Source: Babesia bovis T2Bo
Lineage: Eukaryota > Apicomplexa > Aconoidasida > Piroplasmida > Babesiidae
Direction of reading: 5' to 3'
Length of the DNA: 64,000 bases
Assembly: GCF_000165395.2 (NCBI RefSeq)
Contig: NC_010574.1
Span: 1,178,001-1,242,000, forward strand
Both the position numbers and the translations under genes were made by a program. A model generated the notes under the pieces. That model did no database searches, had not been told where the DNA came from, and was given only the letters and a program-made list of their open reading frames with translations. Each line of letters starts with the position of its first letter. Within the stretch, counting starts at the first letter, position 1. Shown here piece after piece: positions 46,772 to 57,081 of this stretch.

Positions 46772-47032
46772 ATGATTCAAAAAATACATAACTCATCACC
46801 AATTGGTTTGAACATTAAATACATTTCGAACATCTCAAAGCAAGCAAATTTACTATCCGTTACTACGTATAGCATCCAACCAGTCCAATTTAGTCAGATA
46901 TTTAATAACAATATTGTCAACAACGTCATTTATGTGACTATATGTTCATGGACAATGCTGTCTACCCTAGGGGTGGTAAACTGTTCTTTCTTAGCATCAC
47001 TAGCATGCACTGTAACGTTGTTCTATATATAA
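46772..47032 (+). CDS. Small hypothetical protein with C-terminal membrane segment
   Basis: An 86-codon frame starts at ATG 46772 and ends with a hydrophobic stretch (VVNCSFLASLACTVTLFYI, about residues 68-86) after a weaker one. It is flanked by non-coding DNA. It could be a tail-anchored protein. The composition is Asn/Ile/Ser-rich, typical also of chance frames in AT-rich DNA, so the call is tentative. The remaining spacer 46490-47265 holds nothing else. Confidence 0.35.
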   Translation: MIQKIHNSSPIGLNIKYISNISKQANLLSVTTYSIQPVQFSQIFNNNIVNNVIYVTICSWTMLSTLGVVNCSFLASLACTVTLFYI

Positions 47033-47265
47033 GGAGTATGTAAATCGATTTATTGCCCAAAGTATGGGGAATCCAGGCTTACACATTAGCCATCAATGTT
47101 CATGTGCGGTTTACACATTGATCATGGTATAGCCGTGAAGAATTAATATGCAACCTTTATGTTAACTATATTCATGTTTTATTGCTTGACGGATGTGTGA
47201 AGCAATATTGAAGTCGCGTATATCGCGCTTACAGGCAACACATTTTTAGTGTTAGCGCTGACACC

Positions 47266-48537
47266 ATGACGCTGCAGGGATTCATGGATTCCCTGGGCTG
47301 TTTGGTTCTGTTGTGGACCACCATGTCAATCAGCGTCGGGATGTCAGTCTATTTACTGCTACAACACCTGCTGCATTATAATAACCATCGCCTCCAATCA
47401 TATGTCGTGAGGATAATCGTTTTTATGCCTATATATGGCATCTTGACATTTTTGTTATATTTGTTCCCTCGCTTTGTCGACATTTTGGAAATGATGCGCA
47501 ACATTTGGGAAGGTCTGTTAATCCATTCCTTTTTGTGTCTTATGATGGAATACTGCGGCGGTGAAAGCAACTGCGGTGAAGTGATAACTCGGGACCCTGC
47601 TGTTATAAAGCACTTTTGGCCCATTAATAGGATTAAAGCGTTTTCACTATCGGACGACATACCGCTTAACGTTGGTTTCGTAAAACGATGTAGGATGGGC
47701 ACTATGCAGTATGCCTTCATCAGGCCTTCTTTAGCTATCCTATCTATAATATACCGTATGATTGGTATCGAGGATAGCCTTATCGTACGTCTGATCAATT
47801 GGCTATCTATTAACGTGAGCGTATATCTTGCGCTGTATGCGTTAGGTCTTTTCTACGTTGCCACTAGAAACCACCCCGGCTTAGCTAATGCTAACTGCTT
47901 GATAAAGTGCATATCCCTTAAGATGATGGTTGTTTTCACATTTTACCAGGGCTGCATTTTATCATGGTTCACTACAATGGAACAACATGCGGCTGAAGAG
48001 TTTAATACTGTTCTCGTGCTCCTGGAGCTGCCATTCTTTGCTTTCTTGCTGATGCAGGGCTACCCGGTATCGGAGTTTATGCCAGTTTTAGACGGTGCTT
48101 TGGAATCAGGCACTGCGCAAACAGATGTGGAAGCCCCTCCTTCTACAAACGAGGTCTCTGTAACTACAGAAACCATGGCTCCATTTGTACTTGATGAAAG
48201 ATTTCTCAAAGTTTGCTCGACTATTGGTATTAACACAGATGACGTTAAGACAGCTATAACCCCTGAAGGTCGGGAGAAGATTCTTAACAATGCAGGCATG
48301 GCGCTGAACATGATTGATTTGATCAGCGATGCTTATCACAACTACAGCGACAAATATCGCCAGCACAGCTTACTGCCTCAAACAAACGCAGATGATGTAG
48401 AAACCTCTGTTAAGGCCAAAGCGCCTGAAGAGAAGGACGATAATTTTGTCGAGAACTTTGCTGAGTTTGAAAAGGATAGCACCAAAAGAACTTTGGAAGA
48501 GAAGGCGAATACACTAGACAAGTTACAATTCCTGTAG
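47266..48537 (+). CDS. TMEM184/OST-alpha family membrane protein
   Basis: 423 residues, single exon. Seven or so membrane segments occupy about residues 10-275. The family mark is in the second and third: VRIIVFMPIYGILTFLLY..., then WEGLLIHSFLCLMMEYCGGE (RI-x4-PIY and F-L-x3-E-x-GGE). A later segment is YVATRNH...MMVVFTFYQG. Proteins of this family (TMEM184, LAZ1, OST-alpha) act in solute or lipid transport or vacuole/tonoplast function. The C-terminal 140 residues are hydrophilic and acidic. Confidence 0.85.
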   Translation: MTLQGFMDSLGCLVLLWTTMSISVGMSVYLLLQHLLHYNNHRLQSYVVRIIVFMPIYGILTFLLYLFPRFVDILEMMRNIWEGLLIHSFLCLMMEYCGGESNCGEVITRDPAVIKHFWPINRIKAFSLSDDIPLNVGFVKRCRMGTMQYAFIRPSLAILSIIYRMIGIEDSLIVRLINWLSINVSVYLALYALGLFYVATRNHPGLANANCLIKCISLKMMVVFTFYQGCILSWFTTMEQHAAEEFNTVLVLLELPFFAFLLMQGYPVSEFMPVLDGALESGTAQTDVEAPPSTNEVSVTTETMAPFVLDERFLKVCSTIGINTDDVKTAITPEGREKILNNAGMALNMIDLISDAYHNYSDKYRQHSLLPQTNADDVETSVKAKAPEEKDDNFVENFAEFEKDSTKRTLEEKANTLDKLQFL

Positions 48538-48677
48538 TCCACGGCTATGTGGATGGCACACTTCCAGGTAAACATGTTGCCATAGTAGGTAACATCACTG
48601 TCGCTATATTCACCTTATGAGCATACACACGGTGTATATCATCAATGTAGTATACATATGTCATTAGTTTAATAAGT

Positions 48678-49965
48678 TTAGATTTTGACTGACTCTAGGT
48701 TCTTGTTTTCAATGTTGAGCTCTGCCAATACCTTTTGGTACTCCTTGAGATTGTCACGGAAGCATTCCTCCATTGGTCCCAGCAAAGTAACACAGCTCTC
48801 ACGTTCCAACTCTGCTACTACACACTTGCCCTTAGCCTTGACTGTGCTTGCCCTTGGAGTCTGTGCAATCAGGGCAATTTCCCCGAAGTAGCCACCTACA
48901 AACTATGTAAGCACTTTTCATAATAAATACCTTCTGAGTATGATTTAACCAATTTGCCTTGGCAATAAGCTTCAGCATTTCCTTCGAGTATCATGAACAC
49001 GCTTGTTCCTTTGTCTCCTTCTACGATGATATCCTCATCAACAAACGTTTTCTCAGTAAGTGCATCGGCCAAACGACAGCGATCATAAGGATCCAAATTG
49101 CTCAATAAAGCTACACTTTGCAACAAGCTATCGTATTTCTCACGCTTCTTGATTACGGCATTCCTCACAATGTGATTGAAGGTAGAGCGATCAAGACTCC
49201 ATAGTTTCATGTCGGTTTCAGCAACCACGGAACAAGCTCTTGGAGCATTGTACCTGAATAACATTAGCATAAGGTATTATATATGGGCTCTATTGATAGG
49301 TTTCAGAATGCCAACACAGATGCCAAAATATGCCATATGGCACATCAACATAAACTTGTATCAACAACTCGTATACCAAAATCACGTTTCGATTGTATTT
49401 TACAACTCACATTAATGCCAGCTCTCCGAAGCATCCACCCTCACCGGCCGTACCTAGGTCGTGAACTTGCTCTGTTGCGGCCTGTAATAACTGAGCATGT
49501 AGATGTACAGGAACATACCGATGTCTTAGTAAAGCGTGCAGTACCTGATTCAATCAAATAAAGCTTGTCACCGGGATCTCCTTGCTGGATAACCTTGGTC
49601 CCCGCACTGAAGAGTGTGTATCATTATACCGGTCGTATTACCTAACGTCACTTGATTCAAACGCCTTCACAAGGGTATCAATATCCTTGGCGTCAACAGA
49701 AGAAAACAGGAAGCATTTTAGCACAGTTTCCTTGATGCGTGTGGCTTGTTCTGGCGTCTTCTCATGGACCTGAATTATTGAACTACAGTGGTCTGGAGAC
49801 TTACTGGCGCTACGAAAAGATCAGGATTATTATACGCACCAAACACTTCTGCAGAGATAGATACACGATTACGCGCTCTTGCGAAGCGAATTGCCTAATC
49901 GGAATGAAGGTTGACGCGTGTAAGAATACCTCGGCAGAGATGGCGTCAATATCGTCAGTACTCAT
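48678..49965 (-). CDS. PKAr: cAMP-dependent protein kinase regulatory subunit
   Basis: Exons 49930..49965, 49805..49894, 49642..49769, 49519..49606, 49411..49481, 48931..49253 and 48678..48895 give 317 residues. An N-terminal segment with RVSISAEVFGAYN has the pseudosubstrate-like RxxSISAE seen in PKA regulators. Two cyclic-nucleotide-binding domains follow. Domain A has FGELALMYNAPRACSVVA (cAMP-binding cassette, split by an intron inside ALM). Domain B has FGEIALIAQTPRASTVKA. Each cassette keeps the Glu and Arg that contact cAMP. It binds the catalytic subunit and releases it on cAMP. The N-terminus is short and lacks the dimerisation/docking domain of animal R subunits. The intron between 49253 and 49411 is 157 nt. 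Confidence 0.93.
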
Positions 49966-50005
49966 TATTACTAGGTTAGAGATTATAAGCAAAATTACAA
50001 ATGTC

Positions 50006-52900
50006 TTATACAGGGATGTCGATGTCTTCTAAGTCGGGGGCGCCTTCCTTCTGGGCCTTATAAAATGCCGACAGTACCTTCATGCGCACACGCATGGCAA
50101 ATTCACACAAAAGGATATCATGTGCCTCTGCTGACTCACGGAATATTGGAAGTCTGCAATCGTTACGCATGATTTCCTCCAAGGAGAATTCTGGACGTAC
50201 ATCGTTAAGTTCGTGTTCACGCTTGTAACGTTCTACCATTGATAGTTTCTTCCTTAACCTGTAAAGCCTATCTCTTATGATCTTCTTTAGCTTATGCTCT
50301 GGGATGCTCATAAGCTCGGGTACGAGTTGTTGGCGCATCAGTTCAAAGGCATCCCTTTCAAGTGCAGCGCGACTCTGTGGCATTGGTAACTCGGGTTCTT
50401 CGCCCATCAATCGCGGTATTATTTCACTGATTTTCTTATATAGCATGGTTTTCTCGGGTGTTACCACGCCTTGCGATTCAGTTTGCAGATCCATGCGCTG
50501 CGCAATACGTGCGAAGTTGCATAGCTGTAGGTATAGGAAGTCGTTAGTTCTCAGACTGAAGACTACATCCGCTGGGTTCTCCCACTGCGCTATGCATACT
50601 TTAGCGCATATGTAATCCACCATCGGCAACTTGTCGTCATACACAATATCTAATGCGTACATTGGGTTGGCGAACCCTGTTCGCGACAATGCTTCCCTTA
50701 CCCATTCATAACACTGCGCCCTCATCAAGCTAGGGCTGCCTGTGAATTCCAATCCTAGCAATGAATTGTAAAATCTCTTCGTATCGTATCCGAACGGGTA
50801 CTGCTGTGGCACGCGCCTTAATGATGGTAACAATCCCTCGTGAACATCTACGCTGACCACGGCATCCCTTCCTTTGTACATGCAGAGTGCGTTGTATTGG
50901 TAGAGAGCATCTAGCCAACGAGCTATATTCAGACGGTTACTTATGCGATTTGTTAATTGGATCTCACGATCCCGTTCCAGAAGCAGAATATCATAACGAG
51001 GGGGAGGTCTCTTTTCCATTTCGGGAACGGGACCATTAAGCATCAGCACTTCCTTATTAGTGTCCAGAACGGGGAAATGACAAAATTGGCGTGAGAATGT
51101 ATCATCGGTGTTGTCCAAGTGTTCCTGAGTTAGCTGTATAAGGTACCTTTGGTGTCGTGGCATTACCAGTAGACTGGATTCTAGTGATACCATTTGGGTG
51201 ATGCAGGGGAAGACCGATGAATTCATATTTAAAACTCGTTTGACTGGATCCCTCCCTTTGATAGGCATCACATCCACAACGTACATTACTGCTTCCAGCG
51301 TTCCTCTTACTACTGAAGCGTAAAGCCATCTACTACCTGTATCTTTACCGAAGCATGCGGATACGACTTCTTCCCTGCGTCCTACTCCGACCACAGGTGG
51401 AAATTGCATATGGAATTCAATCGAACCCGTCAATTCGCCATTTGTTTCACGTGATACCCTCAGTCGAAAGACGTACACTGATGTGCCTCCAATCAGGCAT
51501 AACATGGTTCCATTGCGGTTTACATCCATAGCGTTGCAATATTCCTCATGAATAGGCAAAAATGTATGCGCAATAAGATTGCAATCGTCATCAAATATAC
51601 CGATTCTTCCATTTGGTGTATACACTGCGATTAAAGTAATTTGTTCAAGGTGATCCAAGGATTCTACTGGCGTGTCCAGCAGACTGTCTCCATGATTACA
51701 ATCCACTGGCTTCTCAGCTTGAAACAGGAATCTTGTTTCATCGTGCATATATGGTTCCAGAGACCAATAGTTCTGCAACTGTTCGACTACATTATATTCC
51801 GTGGTGCCAGTAATTCTACTTTGTATCGGCATTATGATGTAATCCTGCTGTACACCCCAAGGGTCAACAGGTGCACATAAGTGGCACGCATTATGTATAT
51901 AAGTCTCTCCACTTGGCCAATGCGAGTGTACAACTGCGCGTACGGGCGGTTGGCCTGACAACGACATAATACAGTCGAGGACAACTGTATATGGCATAAT
52001 TTCATCTTCACACAGTTCCACATCCTTTGTCACCATTGCTTTACAATACTGGCATGTAACCTCATCACTAACAAAAATGGAAGGCATATTGTTTTTCGAC
52101 CTTTGCAGGTCGGCAAGGGCGATATGACAACTAAGAACGTGAAACCGATCCATGCGGATATCGTTACGAAGTATGGGTCTGAAATGACAGATGAGCTCCA
52201 CATAATCCGTGTTGAAAGAAAATACCTTAGCACCGTCTTCTATTGATGACATGACAAGAAGTGTATCTGAGCAGGCGAAGTTTATCCTATTAGGCTTGAA
52301 TATGCACTTATGAGCGATAGATTTTCTGACTAACGGGGGTAGTATATCAGGTTTGAACTTTCCAATGGATATATCCACATCCTGTATATATTTCCGAATA
52401 TACGCTCCATTTAGTCTGTAGCCATAAATAAACTCCTCCACTGGGTTGAAGTACATCGTATCGTAAATAATTGCTGCACATGGTATCAGCGGATAAGGCT
52501 CCGGCAAAGGATCTGCCTTATTATGTTTGATGATGTTGGTTAAGCTTGGTGTAGACATCGCCACTGCCGAAACGATTGGACCCAGGTTGTCACATTGTAA
52601 CGAGTGATTTATATATTGGTCGACATTATATTCCAATTCGTTGTAAAGTTCCGTTATACGTCTTTGTCGTTGCACTGCCTTGTGATAATTAGAGGATCGA
52701 ATACACTTTCCATCTCTGAAAAGGACGTTAACTGAGCGTTCTAATACAATGTGATCACGAGGATACGTTGCCATTACAGCCAGACGTCCATCATCACTGA
52801 CTGCATAAGCTGCGATACATCTTCCACGTGGATCCTGCACTTGACGATGTAGTCGCGTGCATGGAATCCGCGCGGCCAAGCTGCTGACGTAGAAGTCCAT
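50006..52900 (-). CDS. Large uncharacterised protein, 964 aa, possible beta-propeller
   Basis: The longest open frame in the window, intronless. The N-terminal 580 residues are beta-rich with scattered repeat-like strands (GRLAVMATYPRDH, TLIAVYTPNGRIGIFDDDCNLIAHTF, NGTMLCLIGGTSVYVFRL) as in WD40 or other beta-propellers, though no WD box is regular. CQYCKAMVTKDVELC at about 280 has a C-x2-C pair. The last 150 residues are helical and highly charged. No family is recognised. Its start is the first ATG of the frame. It ends 40 nt from the start of PKAr on the same strand. Confidence 0.6.
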   Translation of the reverse strand: MDFYVSSLAARIPCTRLHRQVQDPRGRCIAAYAVSDDGRLAVMATYPRDHIVLERSVNVLFRDGKCIRSSNYHKAVQRQRRITELYNELEYNVDQYINHSLQCDNLGPIVSAVAMSTPSLTNIIKHNKADPLPEPYPLIPCAAIIYDTMYFNPVEEFIYGYRLNGAYIRKYIQDVDISIGKFKPDILPPLVRKSIAHKCIFKPNRINFACSDTLLVMSSIEDGAKVFSFNTDYVELICHFRPILRNDIRMDRFHVLSCHIALADLQRSKNNMPSIFVSDEVTCQYCKAMVTKDVELCEDEIMPYTVVLDCIMSLSGQPPVRAVVHSHWPSGETYIHNACHLCAPVDPWGVQQDYIIMPIQSRITGTTEYNVVEQLQNYWSLEPYMHDETRFLFQAEKPVDCNHGDSLLDTPVESLDHLEQITLIAVYTPNGRIGIFDDDCNLIAHTFLPIHEEYCNAMDVNRNGTMLCLIGGTSVYVFRLRVSRETNGELTGSIEFHMQFPPVVGVGRREEVVSACFGKDTGSRWLYASVVRGTLEAVMYVVDVMPIKGRDPVKRVLNMNSSVFPCITQMVSLESSLLVMPRHQRYLIQLTQEHLDNTDDTFSRQFCHFPVLDTNKEVLMLNGPVPEMEKRPPPRYDILLLERDREIQLTNRISNRLNIARWLDALYQYNALCMYKGRDAVVSVDVHEGLLPSLRRVPQQYPFGYDTKRFYNSLLGLEFTGSPSLMRAQCYEWVREALSRTGFANPMYALDIVYDDKLPMVDYICAKVCIAQWENPADVVFSLRTNDFLYLQLCNFARIAQRMDLQTESQGVVTPEKTMLYKKISEIIPRLMGEEPELPMPQSRAALERDAFELMRQQLVPELMSIPEHKLKKIIRDRLYRLRKKLSMVERYKREHELNDVRPEFSLEEIMRNDCRLPIFRESAEAHDILLCEFAMRVRMKVLSAFYKAQKEGAPDLEDIDIPV

Positions 52901-53000
52901 TGCTTAGTAATTATAAAATAACAATAACATCCCTAGTAGAGCATCGAGTGTTTTAGATATGATATACTCATTCGAAAGCATTGCGGGATCCTATAGCTGC

Positions 53001-53177
53001 TTAATAACCTTGCCCTTTAACCTTCACGGTGCTACCATCGAGATCAAGGTCTGAGGCACGTACAGGTGTAACAACAGTTAAGCCTGTGCTACCATAGTAG
53101 ATTGCCCCGGCCTTGAGATGGTGAACTGCGGTCGCAGGAGATCGGTAGGCAATAAATTTCGAGGCTGCCGGCCCCCA
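53001..53177 (-). CDS. Orphan exon, protein-like, 5' end not found
   Basis: The minus strand is open for 58 codons ending TAA at 53001. It has no in-frame ATG, so it must be a 3' exon. The text is protein-like: TAVHHLKAGAIYYGSTGLTV, then VRASDLDLDGSTVKVKG. Acceptors at 53166 (GGCAG before CC TCG AAA) and inside at CCGCAG keep the frame. A donor near 53200 would join it to AGA AAG CCA G, but no start codon was found. Family unknown; a small ribosomal protein was considered but the match is poor. Confidence 0.4.
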   Translation of the reverse strand, partial: WGPAASKFIAYRSPATAVHHLKAGAIYYGSTGLTVVTPVRASDLDLDGSTVKVKGQGY

Positions 53178-53311
53178 TTAGTGCTTTAGGAGCGGTGTGT
53201 ATACCTGGCTTTCTGTTATACAAATCTTTAGACTGGCGCAAAATAACGCCTACCTATTAGAATGTAAAGTCTAAGTTCATTCATATTCCTACATGATTAT
53301 AGGTAGACACG

Positions 53312-53854
53312 ATGGATGTTTTCATACCATCTGTATCAGACTCTCCAGCCAACATAATACGCCAAACATGTGTTTCTTCGATTAAGCAGCATCCTGATGG
53401 TCCTATAGCACAACTATCATATTTGTCAGCTCGAGTATACAGAGCTGTGAATGCTGCTATGCAGGTTTTACAGCCTATTTATGAACCTGACCTCACGGAT
53501 TCTCATGGCGAGTCTGTCCATCGCATACCCATATCGGCTATCAAGTCTGAAATGGAAGAGTTCATTCGCAAGAATCAAGTATTAGAGACTAACCAATCGT
53601 TCAATGATAACGGTGAGATCTTCAGTCCCAAAAAGGACGTTTGTAATGTTTCTGGGAAGGGATATTCATTTGACTTCGTCGATGCGGACGATGAACGGAG
53701 TACGGCTGCAGTATCCGCTGATGGGTAAGTCTTTGCATTTTTGGTAACATACTAACTCAGCATTGAGGGTACCAATGACGTTCCTATGATGGATATGGAT
53801 CAATTCATGGAGCTGCTAGTATCATGCGCTAATGAGGTGGAGATGCCTTTGTAG
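53312..53854 (+). CDS. Hypothetical protein, 168 aa
   Basis: Exons 53312..53724 and 53761..53854 (36-nt intron, phase 2) give 168 residues. The middle is helical (LSYLSARVYRAVNAAMQVLQPI). The C-terminus is acidic and Met-rich (MMDMDQFMELLVSC). No family recognised. The second exon is supported by phase and by extending the frame to a clean stop. Confidence 0.6.
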
Positions 53855-53953
53855 ATCTTATTCCTTGTCGCAGCGTAGTTTTTGTGGAAAATTCCACTTC
53901 AACTGACCATTGTACGCCACCATGTAGACATGTAATTTACTTTATACTGTAAT

Positions 53954-54548
53954 ATGATTGACCCTCGTGAATTCATGATGTGGTCTCCCGGCCAACATGC
54001 GGTTGAGCTTGATGTGTATTATTCTGATGATCGAAAGCTTGGTAAATCACTTCATATAAGTGATTTATGCGATGACGATACGCTTTCGACAACGAATAGC
54101 TCTAGTATAGCTGATAATGTTCTTATGAATAGCGTATCTACTATCGCTGGCTCAAGCACTCCTAGACCTAGTAATGCATCAAAACTATCTCATACACTAG
54201 AAAATAATACACCTGGAACACTATCAAATGGCAACAACCATCTAAATTCGACTCCTATCAGGATCTCTCCAAACATGATAACTGAATCGCCATACTTGAA
54301 CAATTTCGATAAAGATGGTGGATCACCAAACAGTCTGGCATACATAGATCCTGTTATTGGACGTGATCAGCTAATTGCTGCTATACAATCATATGTGGAA
54401 TCAGAGGTAGGTGCACAACTATAACATGAATATGTTACAGCATTTCAAGCATAATGGAAATGTCCTTTTAGACATCGAGCGTACATTTTTCAGCAAGCAG
54501 GTAGATATGTTGAACCGTAAAAACGGTTCCCCCTCGTTATGCAAATAG
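53954..54548 (+). CDS. Hypothetical Ser/Asn-rich protein, 186 aa
   Basis: Exons 53954..54406 and 54441..54548 (34-nt intron, phase 0) give 186 residues. The N-terminus (MIDPREFMMWSPGQHAVELD) is followed by a Ser/Thr/Asn-rich disordered region and a C-terminal helical part that spans the splice (IAAIQSYVESE, then HFKHNGNVLLDIERTFF). No family recognised. It lies 99 nt after the previous small gene on the same strand. Confidence 0.6.
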
Positions 54549-54715
54549 TGATGTACGTGCTACATTAGCATTAGACATGGAAGTTAATATTACATTGTGT
54601 TACAAGTAAGAAATAGGTAATAATTGTACATCCACCGCCGATTTCGCATTGCGGTGTATATAGTGTGCTGATAACCGCTATTTTGCAATGATTGTACATA
54701 CGATATTCCAGTACA

Positions 54716-55325
54716 TTAAGCAATCAGTGGTGCATCTGAGAGGTCAATTCCCTGACAAACGGTACACTCCAAAGGTTGGTGTTCAGGCTTCATTGAGCAT
54801 CCACACTTGGTAGCAACGTAGCGAGCAGTCTGATCAACGGTGCTCATGTCGAATGGAGTGTAAGTGTTCATTTCGAATGTGTTCTGATTCTGCATTGGTT
54901 CCTCATATACGGAGACCGAGGCTGAGCTGGGAGCACCTACTACAAACGGTTAACAATTCCTATTTAAACTTACCACTTGGCATCTTGCACATTGGCTGCT
55001 GTGGCTCGGAAAGAGACATACCACGGCTCATACTAGTGTTCATGGCTTCTTCCGCAGCTAAACGCTCCTTTTCAGCTTGTTCTTCGGCCATACGCTGCTC
55101 CTGGGCTAGACGTTCTTGCTCGGCCTTATCCTCTTCAGCCTTCTTTTTCATGAGTTCAGCCTGTTTCTCTTCTTGCATTATGCGTTCGATCTCAGCTTTA
55201 CGGGCCTCGTCACGTTCGCGCTGCTCCTGCTCTAGACGAGCGGCTTCTTCCAATTTGCGCATACGAACCTCCTCTTCATATTCCTTTTGGCGCTGTGCGG
55301 CCTTCTTCGAGCAACACATCGGCAT
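54716..55325 (-). CDS. Lys/Glu-rich coiled-coil protein with Cys pairs at both ends
   Basis: Exons 54974..55325 and 54716..54936 (37-nt intron, phase 1) give 190 residues. It begins MPMCCSKK, then a charged helix from about residue 10 to 95 with E/K/Q/R runs (EEEVRMRKLEEAARLEQEQ). The second exon gives TKCGCSMKPEHQPLECTVC near the C-terminus: a C-x-C and a C-x2-C. The N-terminal Cys pair behind a basic stretch could be palmitoylated and anchor the helix to a membrane such as the inner membrane complex; this is inference. Family unknown. Confidence 0.65.
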
Positions 55326-56359
55326 CTTGACAACACGCTGTGCTATATGAGATGAAGAATGATAAATAAGCGTTAGCACACTTATAAAATACCAACGGTT
55401 ATTAAAATATAGAAACCGTGTAATATATACACAAGGATGCTAAAGCGTAGCCATGTATGAGTGACACCCTACAACACAGCACAATCGCAATTGGCATGGA
55501 GATGAATTACACCAAACACACACTAGGGTGCAACCATTTAGATGCCACAAGGCGGTAAATTCAACGATATCGGTACCTGGGAACGGTGGCTCCAATAATC
55601 ATTTGAATGTACCGCTGTGTTTAATAATGGTTACGAACGGTTAATGCTGAGTCCTATAATACCTTACCTTTGTAATTAAAAACAGTGGTTAAAATGTTGC
55701 TAAATTTAGTATTTTGTGTTACATTCGAGGCATTATCGAACACCGTCGCGTTCTATGCGCGCACAAGTGCACATTGCCTGATGCAAAGTCTCAACATTTT
55801 TTACTATTTGATTCATGTATAGCCACTTTGGCATTTAGTATATTTTCAAGTAAATCGATGTAATCATTTATCTTGATTAATGGTAACACTTTAACGCAAA
55901 GGTTTCACAACGTTCTTCTGTGTATTTTCACCTGGTATGTATTTTCCGGGTATTGCTTCCATGTTGTCTTTTATGATTAAGATAGTAACTTGTTGATATA
56001 GTGATTGAGTAACTCAGCACTATTAATCGCGTTCAATAGTATATAAGTCTTATTTATGTACAAATCGATGGTGAACGCCTAGACACTAAATCCAGTTTGG
56101 TACACTTGAGTAACTCATAAAAGACTATACAATCCGTAGTATTGGCTACGTGTTAATAAAATGGCCATATTGATACTTGATCAGCGTGCACATTAAGGAC
56201 ACAAAATTTCAATTGCACGTTAAACCTGCTATTATAAGGATTGCCATATAATAGTGTACGTGAGTCAGTATCATATTGTCAACAGGAAAACACAAATTAT
56301 TTTTAGAGAACCAATAGTATGAAAACATTTTCGACAACTGTGTAACGCTTTTTTGCAAT

Positions 56360-56380
56360 GCATTATGCGGTGCATAATGC
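56360..56380. repeat. Perfect 8-bp inverted repeat
   Basis: GCATTATG (56360-56367) and CATAATGC (56373-56380) around a 5-nt loop CGGTG. No function known. Confidence 0.5.
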
Positions 56381-56882
56381 CTGAATTAGCGACATGTAAA
56401 ATACACCCAAAAACGTCTGAGACGTGGGTTTCATTATTGTACTAGACAGATTCAGAGTTAAACAACAGCTAAAGCTCATTAGATGCTTTGTTAAGTGATT
56501 CTTCAAAATGTCTCTACGACATCTATAATTTAAAGATTGCGTCTTTGGTAGACACGGGTAATTATCAACGAATCAACAATTCATGGCCTTGCCGGTCTAT
56601 TCAACATTCTAAATAGATGTATTCCAGTGGCCTGCTTTACAGGTTATCGCCAAGACAATTCTAATAACGAAGATAGTGGTGTCCATGGAATCTGCAACCC
56701 GTGCGGTGCAGATGGCGTACGCGTCTACATAGGTAGAAAGTGGTAATAGTGATTTTACCGGATACGATAGTATCTTCTAGGGTTACATTAGCTACATGAC
56801 ATCACAATCATTCACGTCTTAAATTCAGTAAATCTTGGGTCTCGCGTTACCACAGCTCGTCTATTGGGCAATAATATTTAGA

Positions 56883-56898
56883 CCCCCACCATCGGGGG
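56883..56898 (+). repeat. GC hairpin CCCCC/GGGGG
   Basis: A 5-bp G:C stem with loop ACCATC in otherwise AT-rich DNA, 184 nt upstream of the ApiAP2 start codon. Confidence 0.5.
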
Positions 56899-56933
56899 CG
56901 CTCCGTCGCAGGTAGTAAATATTCACTCGAAGG

Positions 56934-56967
56934 GAAATATAGCGCATCCAAAGTGGCGTTATATTTC
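56934..56967 (+). repeat. 12-bp stem-loop upstream of ApiAP2
   Basis: GAAATATAGCGC pairs with GCGTTATATTTC, including one G-T wobble, around a 10-nt loop. It lies about 115 nt before the start codon, between two other hairpins. Confidence 0.6.
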
Positions 56968-56988
56968 TATCAACACGATCAAAACTGC

Positions 56989-57018
56989 TTTAAGGAGGGC
57001 AAAGCACCCTTCTTTAAA
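56989..57018 (+). repeat. Stem-loop with one bulge, upstream of ApiAP2
   Basis: TTTAAGGAGGG and CCCTTCTTTAAA can pair over 10 bp with a G-T pair and a single bulged T, around the loop CAAAGCA. It lies 64 nt before the start codon. Confidence 0.5.
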
Positions 57019-57081
57019 ATTTTAACTTACTTATTTACCTTTATTTAGCCCAAAGAGGGATAAGGTCTTATTGGCTGTACG

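Larger units (their letters stand above)
55326..57081. other. Longest intergenic region (1.76 kb), 5' of the ApiAP2 gene
   Basis: AT-rich, with no coding exon seen on either strand and no tRNA or snRNA recognised. A perfect 8-bp inverted repeat lies at 56360-56380. Three hairpins lie within 200 nt of the AP2 start (56883-56898, 56934-56967, 56989-57018). Its size suggests a long leader or regulatory region. Confidence 0.5.

Noticed and set aside
54853..55350. Plus-strand Ser/Cys/Arg-rich frame of 165 codons
   Set aside because: It is antisense to the Lys/Glu coiled-coil gene; Ser/Arg runs mirror Glu/Lys/Ala codons.
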